From NCBI RefSeq assembly GCF_900113655.1, contig NZ_FOQF01000014.1:1-64000 (forward strand): a DNA stretch of 64,000 bases. The letters run 5' to 3'. The notes under the pieces were generated by a model that was not told where the DNA came from, ran no database searches, and saw only the letters and a list, made by a program, of their open reading frames with translations. Below, one piece after another: positions 24,846 to 34,064 of this stretch; positions within the stretch are counted from its first letter, which is position 1, and each line of letters starts with the position of its first letter. The translations under genes and the position numbers were made by a program. The DNA comes from Pseudobutyrivibrio sp. OR37. GTDB taxonomy: Bacteria; Bacillota; Clostridia; Lachnospirales; Lachnospiraceae.

Positions 24846-27071
24846 TTATTTTGCTCTTTGCAGAACTACAAGGATACCGTCTCTGTATGTTTCATTTATA
24901 TCCTTTTCCCAGAAATAACCATTGTAAGAGTAGTATGAAGATTCACATGTTTCTTTTGCATTCTTTTCTTTCATGTTAATTCCATTGTAGGTTCTGCTAA
25001 CAAAACCATGGCCTTTACCACGACCACTGTGACTTGAAGCTTTTTGAGTTTTAAGTGTTGAGAGAAATGCTTTTCTATCAGTATTCTTAATTGGTGATAA
25101 ATCGAAGCCAATCTGGTCTAAATATTCTTCCATTGTTATACCCATGCCATTAACATGCTGCTGAAGCTTATTTATTTGCTCAACGGTTAGAGCAGAGTGT
25201 GATTTAAGTGTTTTTTCATTAGTCTTCTCAGATTTCTGGGTATAAATCTTAGTACTAAGCTTAATTTCATTAAAGCCAGTATTTGTCTGTTCTACAAATA
25301 CAGTTCTGTCCTGACTACTGTATTGCTTTACGGCATCAACGATTCCGTATTTTGCCATTTCTATATCAGAATTTTTGTTTCCAATAAATGCGTATGTTAC
25401 AAGCTTTTTCTTGGCTTCAATTTCATTCTTGTTTGCCTTAACCTTCTTGCAAAAGGCTTTTTTTTCTTCGCTAGTTAAAGCTTCAATTTCTTCATCTGTA
25501 AAGTTGGCAACTTTTTCGTGAACATTTAATACTTCCATCAAAACATTGCAGTTTAGAGCAAAGTCCTTAATTCTTGACTGAATCTGTCCCGCAGATTTAT
25601 CTATGGCTTCGCCGGAGAACATTGAAGTCTCCTTATTGTAATCATAGAAGAGCTGATATAAATTACGTCTGTTAACATCTGAGTTAGTGCCTTTGTCACT
25701 CATTGAACCAAGAATTCCAGCAGCATCGTTCAGTCTGGTAAAAATACTTGCACTGCTGTTATACCATTGGTCGGGTGTACCAATCTTTTTAGCTATATTT
25801 ATAAGCATAGAGGTTTCGCTTTCTGAACCATTTTTATATTTCTCCTTTTCACCGTAATACTCTTTTGCAAGTGAGGAACAACTACTTGAAAATGCATCTA
25901 AAGACTGACCACATACACTAATAGCATTTACAATAGCCTCACAGCGTTTGTTAGATGCTAGGAGCTGTTCCGTTTTATATTGATTTTGATTCAGCTTCTC
26001 CATAATTGGATCTTTTTGTGCTGGTGAATCTAAATGCATGGCCTTCATAAGTAAATCTTTGACAGTACCGCCAATTAAAGAAGAACCTGGCATTTTAGCA
26101 ATAGCTTTGTCTAAGACAAATGAATAAGCCTTTTTTATGATTTCAGGTACCTCGCCTGGTTTTTCATCCGCTACAACAGCCTCGGTAGAGTCGGTAGAAT
26201 CAGCGTGTTTAGCGATTATACCTGTACCATCGGTATTAAGGCTGCTGAAGAATGTAAGTACCTCATCTAAAGTAGCAGATTCTTCAATTCTCTTAGCTTC
26301 CTTTAATTCATTTAAAGTCTTGTTTTCGGACTTAATGATTTTTGCCATTTCATCGGCAGAATAATTATTAGTTGCCTGTTCAATGCCTCTATCATAATTG
26401 GTATCAGTCCATGTACCGTCAGCGTTGTAGGTACGTACAGAAACCAATCTATCTGGAATTTCTTTGTCTTCAAAACCATCAGCTTTTACACTGGTGCCAT
26501 CTATTTTAGAAATAACTGGAGCGTGGATAATGAAGCCAGGCATAACAACTTTTTCTACGAAGGTTCCATCAGTATTGTAAATACGTTCTACGGTTTCTCC
26601 AGTTTCTCTCTTATAAGTGCGAACACATGCGCCATCCACAAGTTCTTCCTTAACAAAAGTATCAGTGCACTTTACAGGATTATCCTTCTCCATTTTTTCT
26701 ATTAATGCATGGATTGTATCAGCAGCTACAATCATAGGATTATCATCAGAAAGAATCTCATCAGCAACAGCTTCTTCATTGGCTGCATCCTCAGGCGCAA
26801 CATCATCAGCATCATCCTCAGGAGTGATTAATGATGGCTCCTGGGTAAACTCAATGTCTATTGCCTCGGCTGTATCTGATTCAACAGAAGCATCATCAAA
26901 TATATCAGCAATTTCGGTTGGAAACTCTTGCTCCTCACTTTCATCAATTGTAACAACCTGAGCCGTAGGCTCTGCCTCAGCAGCAAATGCGATGGATGTC
27001 ATACTAGACATTGACATTATGGCGGCCAGGCCACCAGCGAATAACCTAACTTTTAAAAATCTCTTTTTCAT
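24846..27071 (-). CDS. large secreted protein of unknown family
   Basis: GGAGG at 27081-27085 on the minus strand precedes the ATG by 9 nt. The 741-residue protein has a clear signal peptide (about 1-31, ending IAFAA), then a very acidic linker (about 35-110, rich in D, E and A). A middle region has short beta-like motifs, (Y)NTDGTFVEK and YNADGTWTD, that look like a duplicated module. A long, mostly helical C-terminal half contains many Lys/Glu residues. No cysteine pattern, catalytic motif or wall anchor was recognised. The acidic linker resembles that of the surface protein at 1082. It has its own promoter and terminator. Confidence 0.82.
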   Translation of the reverse strand: MKKRFLKVRLFAGGLAAIMSMSSMTSIAFAAEAEPTAQVVTIDESEEQEFPTEIADIFDDASVESDTAEAIDIEFTQEPSLITPEDDADDVAPEDAANEEAVADEILSDDNPMIVAADTIHALIEKMEKDNPVKCTDTFVKEELVDGACVRTYKRETGETVERIYNTDGTFVEKVVMPGFIIHAPVISKIDGTSVKADGFEDKEIPDRLVSVRTYNADGTWTDTNYDRGIEQATNNYSADEMAKIIKSENKTLNELKEAKRIEESATLDEVLTFFSSLNTDGTGIIAKHADSTDSTEAVVADEKPGEVPEIIKKAYSFVLDKAIAKMPGSSLIGGTVKDLLMKAMHLDSPAQKDPIMEKLNQNQYKTEQLLASNKRCEAIVNAISVCGQSLDAFSSSCSSLAKEYYGEKEKYKNGSESETSMLINIAKKIGTPDQWYNSSASIFTRLNDAAGILGSMSDKGTNSDVNRRNLYQLFYDYNKETSMFSGEAIDKSAGQIQSRIKDFALNCNVLMEVLNVHEKVANFTDEEIEALTSEEKKAFCKKVKANKNEIEAKKKLVTYAFIGNKNSDIEMAKYGIVDAVKQYSSQDRTVFVEQTNTGFNEIKLSTKIYTQKSEKTNEKTLKSHSALTVEQINKLQQHVNGMGITMEEYLDQIGFDLSPIKNTDRKAFLSTLKTQKASSHSGRGKGHGFVSRTYNGINMKEKNAKETCESSYYSYNGYFWEKDINETYRDGILVVLQRAK

Positions 27072-27150
27072 TTACTCATACCTCCAAATGTTAAAACGTA
27101 TTATTTGTTTATCGCTTAAGCTTGTCTTGTTGATTATGATAATAGGAGGT

Positions 27151-27159
27151 GTTATATCA
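27151..27159 (-). promoter_or_regulatory. extended -10 promoter of the secreted-protein gene
   Basis: On the minus strand TGATATAAC gives an extended -10 with no clear -35, about 80 bp before the start codon. It follows the terminator of the upstream gene at 27173-27203, so a promoter is expected in this gap. Confidence 0.45.
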
Positions 27160-27172
27160 CAAAACTGTCACA

Positions 27173-27203
27173 GTAAAAAAAAGCCCCGTAAATTCGGGGC
27201 TTT
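27173..27203 (-). terminator. intrinsic terminator of the nitronate-monooxygenase-like gene
   Basis: On the minus strand AAAGCCCCG pairs with CGGGGCTTT around a 6-nt loop (plus-strand arms 27180-27188 and 27195-27203), followed by an eight-T run. Confidence 0.92.
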
Positions 27204-27211
27204 CTGAGAGT

Positions 27212-28288
27212 CTAGCAGGAGCTTAGATTGGCGGTGCAATCTGTTAAAAGCTCATTGATGAGTGTTTTTACTGGAACAATTTCTTTCACTTTAGAGGCGT
27301 TTTCGCCACAGAAGAACAAGCCTTCCTCACGATTGCCTTCAACTGCAGCAATAAGAGCGCGGCTGATGCAGTATGGCACTTTATCGCCTTTAGGGCATGC
27401 GGTTAGGCAGTTATTGCATCTTTGAGCAAAGAAGGTCTTGCCCTTGTTCAGGTTATCCAGCAGTGGGGTATATACGGCTCGCGCTGGCATACCTACAGGA
27501 CTTTTGATAATTTTTATATCCTCTGGCTTGGAATCAACAATCACTTGTTTGAAGGTATTCGAGGCATCACATTCATCAGTGGCGATGAATCTGGTGCCAA
27601 TTTGAACACCGTCGGCGCCGGCCTTTAAAGCATCTGCCATATCTTTTCCTGTGAATATGCCGCCACCAAGAAAAACTCTGATTTTCTTATGGAACTTTTC
27701 CTCAAAAGGCTTTATCACTTCAAGCACTTCTTTCAAAATATCCAGATTTTCCTGACAGTTATCTTCATCAAGATTCTCTCTGGAAAAACCTAGATGTCCG
27801 CCAGCCTTGTGACCTTCTATTACAATGAAGTCAGGAAGAACGCCAGACTTTTGAGAGAATGTCTTGCATAAAAGCATGGCAGCCTTTTTGCTGGAAACGA
27901 TTGGCGCAAATAGAGTATTGGTGTTTTTGACAAGCTCCGCCAGCTTTAGAGGAAGCCCTGCACCAGAAATGATAGCATCTGCCCCAGCGGCAATTGCAGC
28001 TTTTACAGTTTCCTCGTAATGACTCACTGCAACCATGATATTTACGCCTATAAGGCCTTTGCCTCCAGAAATCTCTTTGGCTTTTTTGATATGCTCCTTC
28101 AATGCACGGATGTTAGCTTCAAATGGGTTCTTCAGAAAATCAGGCTCTTTAAAGCCAATGTTTACAGAACTGATAACACCCATGCACCCTTCTTTTGCCA
28201 CATTACCCGCGAGCTCAGATAGGGAAACGCCAATCCCCATTCCACCCTGAATAATGCCATGTTTTAATTCTTTTCCATTAATATTCAT
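27212..28288 (-). CDS. nitronate monooxygenase / FabK-like flavoprotein
   Basis: The 358-residue protein is an FMN TIM-barrel enzyme of the 2-nitropropane dioxygenase family. HGIIQGGMGIGVS opens the barrel, EGHKAGGHLG carries the usual catalytic histidine region, and VFLGGGIFTGKD and AGADGVQIGTRF form the phosphate-binding loops. Members oxidise nitronates or, as FabK, reduce enoyl-ACP. No fatty-acid genes are nearby, so I prefer the general call. A C-terminal cysteine cluster (CNNCLTACPKGDKVPYC) is added beyond the barrel and may hold metal. GGAGATGAG lies before the ATG. It is probably monocistronic. Confidence 0.87.
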   Translation of the reverse strand: MNINGKELKHGIIQGGMGIGVSLSELAGNVAKEGCMGVISSVNIGFKEPDFLKNPFEANIRALKEHIKKAKEISGGKGLIGVNIMVAVSHYEETVKAAIAAGADAIISGAGLPLKLAELVKNTNTLFAPIVSSKKAAMLLCKTFSQKSGVLPDFIVIEGHKAGGHLGFSRENLDEDNCQENLDILKEVLEVIKPFEEKFHKKIRVFLGGGIFTGKDMADALKAGADGVQIGTRFIATDECDASNTFKQVIVDSKPEDIKIIKSPVGMPARAVYTPLLDNLNKGKTFFAQRCNNCLTACPKGDKVPYCISRALIAAVEGNREEGLFFCGENASKVKEIVPVKTLINELLTDCTANLSSC

Positions 28289-28396
28289 GTCTCATCTCCA
28301 TTAAACAATGTTAGAATATTTTAACTAAGTCATTTGAATAATACATATATGGAAGATAAATGTCAATTATCTAATTAAAAATATTTAGTAGAATTT

Positions 28397-28425
28397 TTGA
28401 TAAAAATTATTACTTTTGTTATCAT
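28397..28425 (+). promoter_or_regulatory. promoter of the GH114-M15 lipoprotein gene
   Basis: TTGATA (28397-28402) and TATCAT (28420-28425) are 17 bp apart. The leader is only about 15 nt and contains GGAAGG. Confidence 0.7.
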
Positions 28426-28446
28426 TAGGACGAAGGAAGGCGTATT

Positions 28447-30000
28447 ATGAAAAATCGAATTAAATTTTTAGCATTAATAATGACACTGATGTTGACTGGC
28501 TGCGGTGAGATTTCGGCCAGCTCGGATTACGGCGTGTACATCGGGGCAGAATACAGCGAACTGCCAGAGGATATAAGCTATGACACGCTTGTGATAGATG
28601 CGCAGTATTATTCTTCAGAAGAAATTTTGTCTTTAAAGGAAAGCTGTGGTGAGATTTATTCATATCTAAACATGGGCTCTGTGGAAAGCTTTAGGGATTA
28701 CTATGATGATTACAAGGACATCACCACAGCACCTTATGAAAACTGGGATGACGAGCGTTGGGTGGATGTGAGCAATCCAAAATGGCAGGAATTTATCTTA
28801 AATGATTTGGCCCCACAGCTTATCGAAAAAGGCATAGATGGATTTTTTGTTGATAACGTAGATGTCTATTACATCGATCCACGAGAGGAGATATATCAGG
28901 CTTTGACAGATATGCTATCTGGATTGAAAGCTACTGGTAAGACTGTCATTGTAAATGGCGGCGACTCCTACGTCTTACGCTATCTGGATGAGAATGACAC
29001 TCTGTCAGCAGTGATAGATGGAGTCAACCAGGAGAGTGTCTACACCTCCATCAACTGGGAGGAAGGCACCTTCGGCGAAGCCACCACCGAGGACAACGAA
29101 TACTTCCTGGACTACTTGGAAAGAGTAAGCGACGCCGGAGGAGAGGTATATCTCTTGGAATACACCACCGACGAAAAGCTAGCCCACTATATCCGGGATG
29201 AAGCCGATGCCCTAGGCTACCATGTGTATGTATCACCTACCCTTGAGTTAGTGCCTGTGACAGAATCTGGAAAAGATGTAGAGCAACAATCAGCTTCAGG
29301 CCTAGAAAAGCAAACGCAAATAAACAAAGATGCACCAGAAAAACATGAGCAACTAGATAAATCCAATATAGACAACACTACAGGGGAAGAAAGAATGACC
29401 ACAACAAAAGTTAAAGACACAACCAATTTCTACGGAATAAAATTCACAGCCGACAGCGACATATTCGCAAGGATAAAGGGAAAGTCCTACAAGGATGACT
29501 GCACAATAGCGCTGGAGGATTTGAGATATCTGCATGTATTGCATGTAGGCTTTGATGGTCAGACCCATGATGGGGAGATTATCTGCAACAAAGCTATAGC
29601 GGAGGATTTGCTGGAGATATTTGAACAGCTTTACGAAGCTGGATACCAGATAGAAAAGATTAAGCTGGTGGATGAATACAATGCTGAAGATGAAGCATCA
29701 ATGGCAGACAACAATTCCTCAAGCTTTAATTTCAGATTCATCAGTCACACCACAAAGATTTCAAAGCATGGAAGTGGGATGGCGATAGATATTAATCCAC
29801 TCTACAATCCATACATCAAAACAGTTAATGGAAACCTAAACATAGAGCCAGCCAACAGCACCCCATACGTAGATCGCACGGCAGATTTCCCACACAAGAT
29901 CGACGAAACCGACCTGGCTTATCAGCTGTTCATCGCCCACGGATTCAGTTGGGGTGGAGCATGGAATTCATCAAAAGACTATCAGCATTTCGAAAAATAA
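28447..30000 (+). CDS. lipoprotein fusing a GH114-like glycosidase to an M15 D,D-carboxypeptidase-like domain
   Basis: A lipobox, LTGC, ends the signal peptide (lipidated Cys at about 19). Residues about 30-275 form a GH114-type TIM barrel, the family of endo-alpha-1,4-polygalactosaminidases, with YSYLNMGSVESF, PKWQEFI and GIDGFFVDNVD. A Gln/Lys/Glu-rich linker (about 277-330) leads to an M15 metallopeptidase domain (about 345-517) with the zinc ligands H441 and D448 in SKHGSGMAIDIN and H514 in the terminal YQHFE. M15 enzymes cut D-Ala links in peptidoglycan. The fusion suggests a membrane-tethered enzyme acting on an amino-sugar polymer and on wall peptides. Substrates are inferred from family only. 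Confidence 0.85.
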   Translation: MKNRIKFLALIMTLMLTGCGEISASSDYGVYIGAEYSELPEDISYDTLVIDAQYYSSEEILSLKESCGEIYSYLNMGSVESFRDYYDDYKDITTAPYENWDDERWVDVSNPKWQEFILNDLAPQLIEKGIDGFFVDNVDVYYIDPREEIYQALTDMLSGLKATGKTVIVNGGDSYVLRYLDENDTLSAVIDGVNQESVYTSINWEEGTFGEATTEDNEYFLDYLERVSDAGGEVYLLEYTTDEKLAHYIRDEADALGYHVYVSPTLELVPVTESGKDVEQQSASGLEKQTQINKDAPEKHEQLDKSNIDNTTGEERMTTTKVKDTTNFYGIKFTADSDIFARIKGKSYKDDCTIALEDLRYLHVLHVGFDGQTHDGEIICNKAIAEDLLEIFEQLYEAGYQIEKIKLVDEYNAEDEASMADNNSSSFNFRFISHTTKISKHGSGMAIDINPLYNPYIKTVNGNLNIEPANSTPYVDRTADFPHKIDETDLAYQLFIAHGFSWGGAWNSSKDYQHFEK

Positions 30001-30002
30001 AA

Positions 30003-30027
30003 ATAGCGCTACCGAAGTGGTAGCGCT
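30003..30027. terminator. hairpin terminator between converging genes
   Basis: AGCGCTACC (30005-30013) pairs perfectly with GGTAGCGCT (30019-30027). On the minus strand it is followed by TATTTTTATTTTT, a good tail for the GT-C-like gene ending at 30032; the plus-strand tail (TAAATT) is weak. Confidence 0.8.
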
Positions 30028-30031
30028 TAAA

Positions 30032-31531
30032 TTATGATGCGAAGTGAAGCAAGAAAAATGGGAAGTTGCCATAGAATAATAGGGCGGCGTAGCCGAGGCC
30101 TGAAAGGTAAATCAGGTGATTATAAAGCATGCGCTTTCCAAAGGTGGCGATTGTTCCATTTACTTTGATTTCCTCAGTATCTGCATTGAATCCATTTTCG
30201 ATTAGCAAGCTTACAAAAATCAAAGCCAATGACAAAGCCAATATTGGGATAAATGGCAAATAATATCTAGAGGCGAATCCGCCTAAATATCCACGTGTAA
30301 TATAAGTTCCATAAGCACTCTTGAGCTGATAGATAAAAGTGAGGACACATGAAATCCAACCAGCCAAAATAGGAAGTGAAAGTGCATCCGCTTTCTTTCT
30401 TACAATTGGTGCAAATACAAGGACTGGTAAAACCCATAGTAGCTCAAAAGGAATAGCTGTAAGGCTGTAAGTGTAGGTTTTCATGAATCTATGGATTGAT
30501 TCGATACCAGACCATGAAAGGAAAAATCTCTCAAAATAATATGAAAGATATTCATTAAAGCTGTAGCTTACACGGTGGGCTTCACTCACGTAATATATCG
30601 TATTTTCGAAGTACTCCTTGCTGCAGATAAGCTCCAAAGAAGGATGAATAGTTCCATAACGCTGATAAACCAAAACGTAGTAAATAGCAGCGATTGCATA
30701 CACAGGAATAGAGAATAAAAACTCCTTGCAGATAAGGCTCTTTAGGCTACGTTCCTTTATCATTGACACAATAAGCACAATGAGCGCCATGAAGATGCAA
30801 AGCATTGCAGCTGTAAGCTTTGTTAATAGAGAGGCTGATATGCCAGCAGCTATCAACATGTATGTGCCCACATTTCGCTTGCCCTCGCAAAATCTAATGA
30901 GTCCCAGGATGCAGATGGCAGATGTAACAAGTGCCAAAGCGTCATTGGTGACTGCGCATAATTCGTAAGCGAGCATAGGAATATTTGTGACTGTAACAGC
31001 ATAAATAAGATGTAGCCATGGACGCTGCTTTGGAAGTCTTGAATATCCGATGTACAGCATGATGCCGATTCCAATCAAAGCGATGCCCATACTAAAATAT
31101 CTAAGCTGCATTTTATGGATAGTCATTACAACATCAGATTCTGTAGGTGCGAAGCCCCCAGCCAGTCTCATGATGTGATAATAAAGTGGTGGATGGCAAA
31201 GGTAGTTTACAAGAGATGTCTGGTACTCATAGTTTGGCTCCTCCGACCACTTCATAACTACATTGTTGAAGATGTGCATGTTCTCAAAATGAGGAATGAT
31301 TTCCCCTGTTTCCCTCAGATAATATACGTAAGCAATGTGAGCCGATTCATCAGGAGATGAGTCCGGAACATAGTGAGCATAGAACACTCCAACTGCAGCA
31401 GTGTAAATCAAAAAGAAGACATATAGGCAAATCAGGAAAATGCCTCGGCCCTTTTTCTTTACCCCAAAATAGAAGGAGGTCAAGCCTATAATAAAAAATA
31501 AAATAACTAAAAAATACGCTAATGCTCTCAT
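30032..31531 (-). CDS. polytopic membrane protein, GT-C/ArnT-like
   Basis: The 499-residue protein has about eleven membrane helices. The first outer loop contains DSSPDESAHIAYVYYLRETG, with adjacent acidic residues where GT-C enzymes place their catalytic Asp, followed by CHPPLYYH. These features resemble lipid-linked-sugar transferases of the PMT/ArnT and DUF2142 groups. It is the last gene of a minus-strand run after a GT2 and a flippase, so it probably decorates the same exported glycan on the outer face. Donor and acceptor are unknown. Confidence 0.72.
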   Translation of the reverse strand: MRALAYFLVILFFIIGLTSFYFGVKKKGRGIFLICLYVFFLIYTAAVGVFYAHYVPDSSPDESAHIAYVYYLRETGEIIPHFENMHIFNNVVMKWSEEPNYEYQTSLVNYLCHPPLYYHIMRLAGGFAPTESDVVMTIHKMQLRYFSMGIALIGIGIMLYIGYSRLPKQRPWLHLIYAVTVTNIPMLAYELCAVTNDALALVTSAICILGLIRFCEGKRNVGTYMLIAAGISASLLTKLTAAMLCIFMALIVLIVSMIKERSLKSLICKEFLFSIPVYAIAAIYYVLVYQRYGTIHPSLELICSKEYFENTIYYVSEAHRVSYSFNEYLSYYFERFFLSWSGIESIHRFMKTYTYSLTAIPFELLWVLPVLVFAPIVRKKADALSLPILAGWISCVLTFIYQLKSAYGTYITRGYLGGFASRYYLPFIPILALSLALIFVSLLIENGFNADTEEIKVNGTIATFGKRMLYNHLIYLSGLGYAALLFYGNFPFFLLHFAS

Positions 31532-31538
31532 TAAAAAT

Positions 31539-32996
31539 TTAACTCCGTTTAATAATCTTCTTTAACTTATTAATTACGATTGTAGCATTTTCTATAAAGA
31601 ATGTATCTACAAGCACTACCAAAAGTGCAAAATACAGGCCGGCTCCTGAAACTACACGAAGCAATGTTCCAATGATTGTAGCAGGTAAAAACTGATTTTC
31701 CAAAAGCAGAAGTGCTCCCATCAAAATAGATGCAAGCAGATATTTACCGGCTGGCGCAAACACCTTTTTGATATCAAGCTCGTATCTTACATAGTAAAGC
31801 TGAATGCCTGCGATGGAAAGCTCAGCAACAGCCGATGCAATAGCAGCACCGTAAGATAACAGCTGTGGTATCAACAAAAGATTGAGACAGCAGTTGATAA
31901 CTGCGCCTATTAAAACAGTTCTTGTGTATAATTTCTCTCGTTTGGTTGGCACCAGATATTCGATTCCGGTGACGTTATTTATGGAAATTGCCACAGTGAT
32001 TACCGAAACGATTTTAAGCAAAAGCTTAACCTTTTCGTAGCTGCTGCCATAGAACCATGGAACAAAGCTGTCGGCGATTCCAAAAAGCCCAAACATCAGC
32101 GGAAGTCCCAAGAACCAAGCAAACTGATAAGCCTTGTACATGGCATTTTTAATAGCATCCTTGTTGCCCTCGCTGAAATATTGTCCGATGCGAGGCACCA
32201 TAACTGTGCTCATGGAGGTTACCAAAACAAGCACCATTTTAGTGATACGCATGGCAGCATCATAGTAGCCATTTTCTGCATTTCCTTCGGTGAAAAGACC
32301 AATCATAATTTTGTCCAAATACTGATAAATCTGAACTGCTATTGTAGGAAGGAAAAGCCCTAAGATAACTTTTGTATCCTTAAATGGCGTAAGCTCCTTA
32401 CGATTAACATGTGTCAGATATTTAGGCAGATATACCCAAAGTGAAACATGTCCCATCATGGTGATGATGGCAGTACCAGCAGTGTAAAGTGCCAAATCAT
32501 TTTCATCCTTAATGAGAGTGAAAATCATGATTAGATTAACGATTCTAAAGATTGCGTTTCTTCCAACGATTTTTCCGAACTCTTCCAATCCCTGGAAAAA
32601 CCAGCTGGTATCGCAGGCAACATTGATGATTTCAATAAACTGAATGATGTAGATAACCATCCACTGAGGATGTGCCACAAAAACAAACACACCATAAATA
32701 AACAGAAAGATGGCAGTGCTTACACATCTAAAGATGGCAGTATTCCAAAAAGCAATGGATCTTTTGTAGGTATCGGTTTGAACATAGGAAACTTCACGTT
32801 GACCGTAGGTAGATGTTCCGAGATTTGCAAATATAATAAAGAAAGCTGCAATAGCAGTGACATAGCTAAATACACCCATTCCGTTGGCGCCCAAAACCCT
32901 TGCGATATAAGGGGCTGTAAGAAGAGGTGTAATAATAACCAGCATCTGATATGCAACATTATATATGTAGTTTTTCTTAACGTTTTTTTCTTTCAT
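31539..32996 (-). CDS. oligosaccharide flippase (Wzx/MATE-like)
   Basis: This 485-residue protein has the 12-14 helix layout of the MVF/Wzx superfamily that moves lipid-linked repeat units across the membrane. The N-terminus has YIYNVAYQMLVIITPLLTAPY and the middle has SMSTVMVPRIGQYFSEG, both typical. It sits between a GT2 upstream and a GT-C protein downstream on the same strand. It gives the second cluster a Wzx-type route, separate from the ABC-2 exporter at 12-15 kb. No polymerase (Wzy) is certain nearby. Confidence 0.9.
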   Translation of the reverse strand: MKEKNVKKNYIYNVAYQMLVIITPLLTAPYIARVLGANGMGVFSYVTAIAAFFIIFANLGTSTYGQREVSYVQTDTYKRSIAFWNTAIFRCVSTAIFLFIYGVFVFVAHPQWMVIYIIQFIEIINVACDTSWFFQGLEEFGKIVGRNAIFRIVNLIMIFTLIKDENDLALYTAGTAIITMMGHVSLWVYLPKYLTHVNRKELTPFKDTKVILGLFLPTIAVQIYQYLDKIMIGLFTEGNAENGYYDAAMRITKMVLVLVTSMSTVMVPRIGQYFSEGNKDAIKNAMYKAYQFAWFLGLPLMFGLFGIADSFVPWFYGSSYEKVKLLLKIVSVITVAISINNVTGIEYLVPTKREKLYTRTVLIGAVINCCLNLLLIPQLLSYGAAIASAVAELSIAGIQLYYVRYELDIKKVFAPAGKYLLASILMGALLLLENQFLPATIIGTLLRVVSGAGLYFALLVVLVDTFFIENATIVINKLKKIIKRS

Positions 32997-33017
32997 TTCA
33001 CGTCCTAATGTTTTATT

Positions 33018-33950
33018 TTAAAGCTTTCCAAGCAAAATGATTAGTCTAAGAAGAAATTCTCCCGAAGGGCTGCGTCTAAGGTGCTTTGGATAGAAGAGCT
33101 TTTTTATCTTTTTATCTCCAACAAAAATCTGAAGGAATTGCTTAATATCAGAATCAACGGAAGCTGAAAAAAGCTGATTAAAGCATTTGAGCATGAGCCT
33201 TGTGCGAGGACAAAAATCTCCATTTAATACAGTGCCGATTCTCCATTTGATTTTAGCGAAAGCTCCAAGATTAGTAGAGGATGCCGCAGAAGAATGACGT
33301 CTGTATTTGGCAAGTGGAGTGGTATCGAAAACAATCCTTCCACCAAGCCCAAGGGCGATAAGTGACACCCATTTATCGTGATAGTAAATGTCCTTGGAAC
33401 AATCATTCAAAAATGAAAGTTTGGCCAAATGTCTGTTGATTACAAGAGTGAAGCCTGGAAAGACTCCCTCAAAAAACATGTTTTGGAAGGTGACCCCGTC
33501 CATAGGATTAGTGTCAGAAAAAGTGCCGTTTACATTCAGCTTTTCATCACAGATATAATAATTAGAAGCAAACAATGCAGGCGCGTTAGCATCTACCCCA
33601 GCCAGCTTATCCACAGCAGCCTGAAGCTTGCCAGCTTCCCAAACATCATCCTGATCACAAAATGCCAGGTAGCTAAATTCTGAATCATTGTTAAGAGCAA
33701 AAGCCGCAGCCGATGAAAAGCTGGCACCAAAGCCCATATTAGTATTAGCGCCGCTACCATCCTTAACAAGAACGATTCTGGAATCAGCCACTGCCATTTC
33801 TTCTATAATAGAAACAGTTTCATCTGAAGAACCATCATCCCTGATATACAAAGTAAAATCAGAAAAGCTCTGGCCTAAGATACTGTTAATTTGTTCCTTT
33901 AAAAAAGTCTGCCCATTATAGGTAGACATTACGATTGCTATAGTTGCCAT
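33018..33950 (-). CDS. GT2 glycosyltransferase, rhamnosyltransferase-like
   Basis: The 310-residue enzyme has one GT-A domain: IVMSTYNGQTFLKEQINSI at the start, RDDGSSD for nucleotide binding, and CDQDDVW as the metal-binding DxD region. The DQDDVW form is typical of dTDP-rhamnosyltransferase-like GT2 proteins. AAAAGGATATT precedes the ATG on the minus strand. It is first in the minus-strand operon with the flippase and GT-C protein, and diverges from the plus-strand operon at 34065. Confidence 0.87.
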   Translation of the reverse strand: MATIAIVMSTYNGQTFLKEQINSILGQSFSDFTLYIRDDGSSDETVSIIEEMAVADSRIVLVKDGSGANTNMGFGASFSSAAAFALNNDSEFSYLAFCDQDDVWEAGKLQAAVDKLAGVDANAPALFASNYYICDEKLNVNGTFSDTNPMDGVTFQNMFFEGVFPGFTLVINRHLAKLSFLNDCSKDIYYHDKWVSLIALGLGGRIVFDTTPLAKYRRHSSAASSTNLGAFAKIKWRIGTVLNGDFCPRTRLMLKCFNQLFSASVDSDIKQFLQIFVGDKKIKKLFYPKHLRRSPSGEFLLRLIILLGKL

Positions 33951-33982
33951 AATATCCTTTTCACTAAAGTTATTTACAAACT

Positions 33983-34011
33983 ATTCTAAATCAATACCAT
34001 AGGCAATGCAA
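33983..34011 (-). promoter_or_regulatory. promoter of the minus-strand glycan operon
   Basis: On the minus strand TTGCAT (plus 34006-34011) and TAGAAT (plus 33983-33988) are 17 bp apart. It lies back to back with the plus-strand extended -10 at 34026-34034, so the two operons share one compact control region. Confidence 0.6.
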
Positions 34012-34025
34012 GGAGTGACAGTTTG

Positions 34026-34034
34026 TGCTATACT
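34026..34034 (+). promoter_or_regulatory. extended -10 promoter of the plus-strand glycan operon
   Basis: TGCTATACT is an extended -10 with no good -35. The leader to the ATG is about 25 nt with AAAGGA at 34053-34058. Confidence 0.55.
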
Positions 34035-34064
34035 ATGTACAAACTGTGTTTTAAAGGAAAAATG

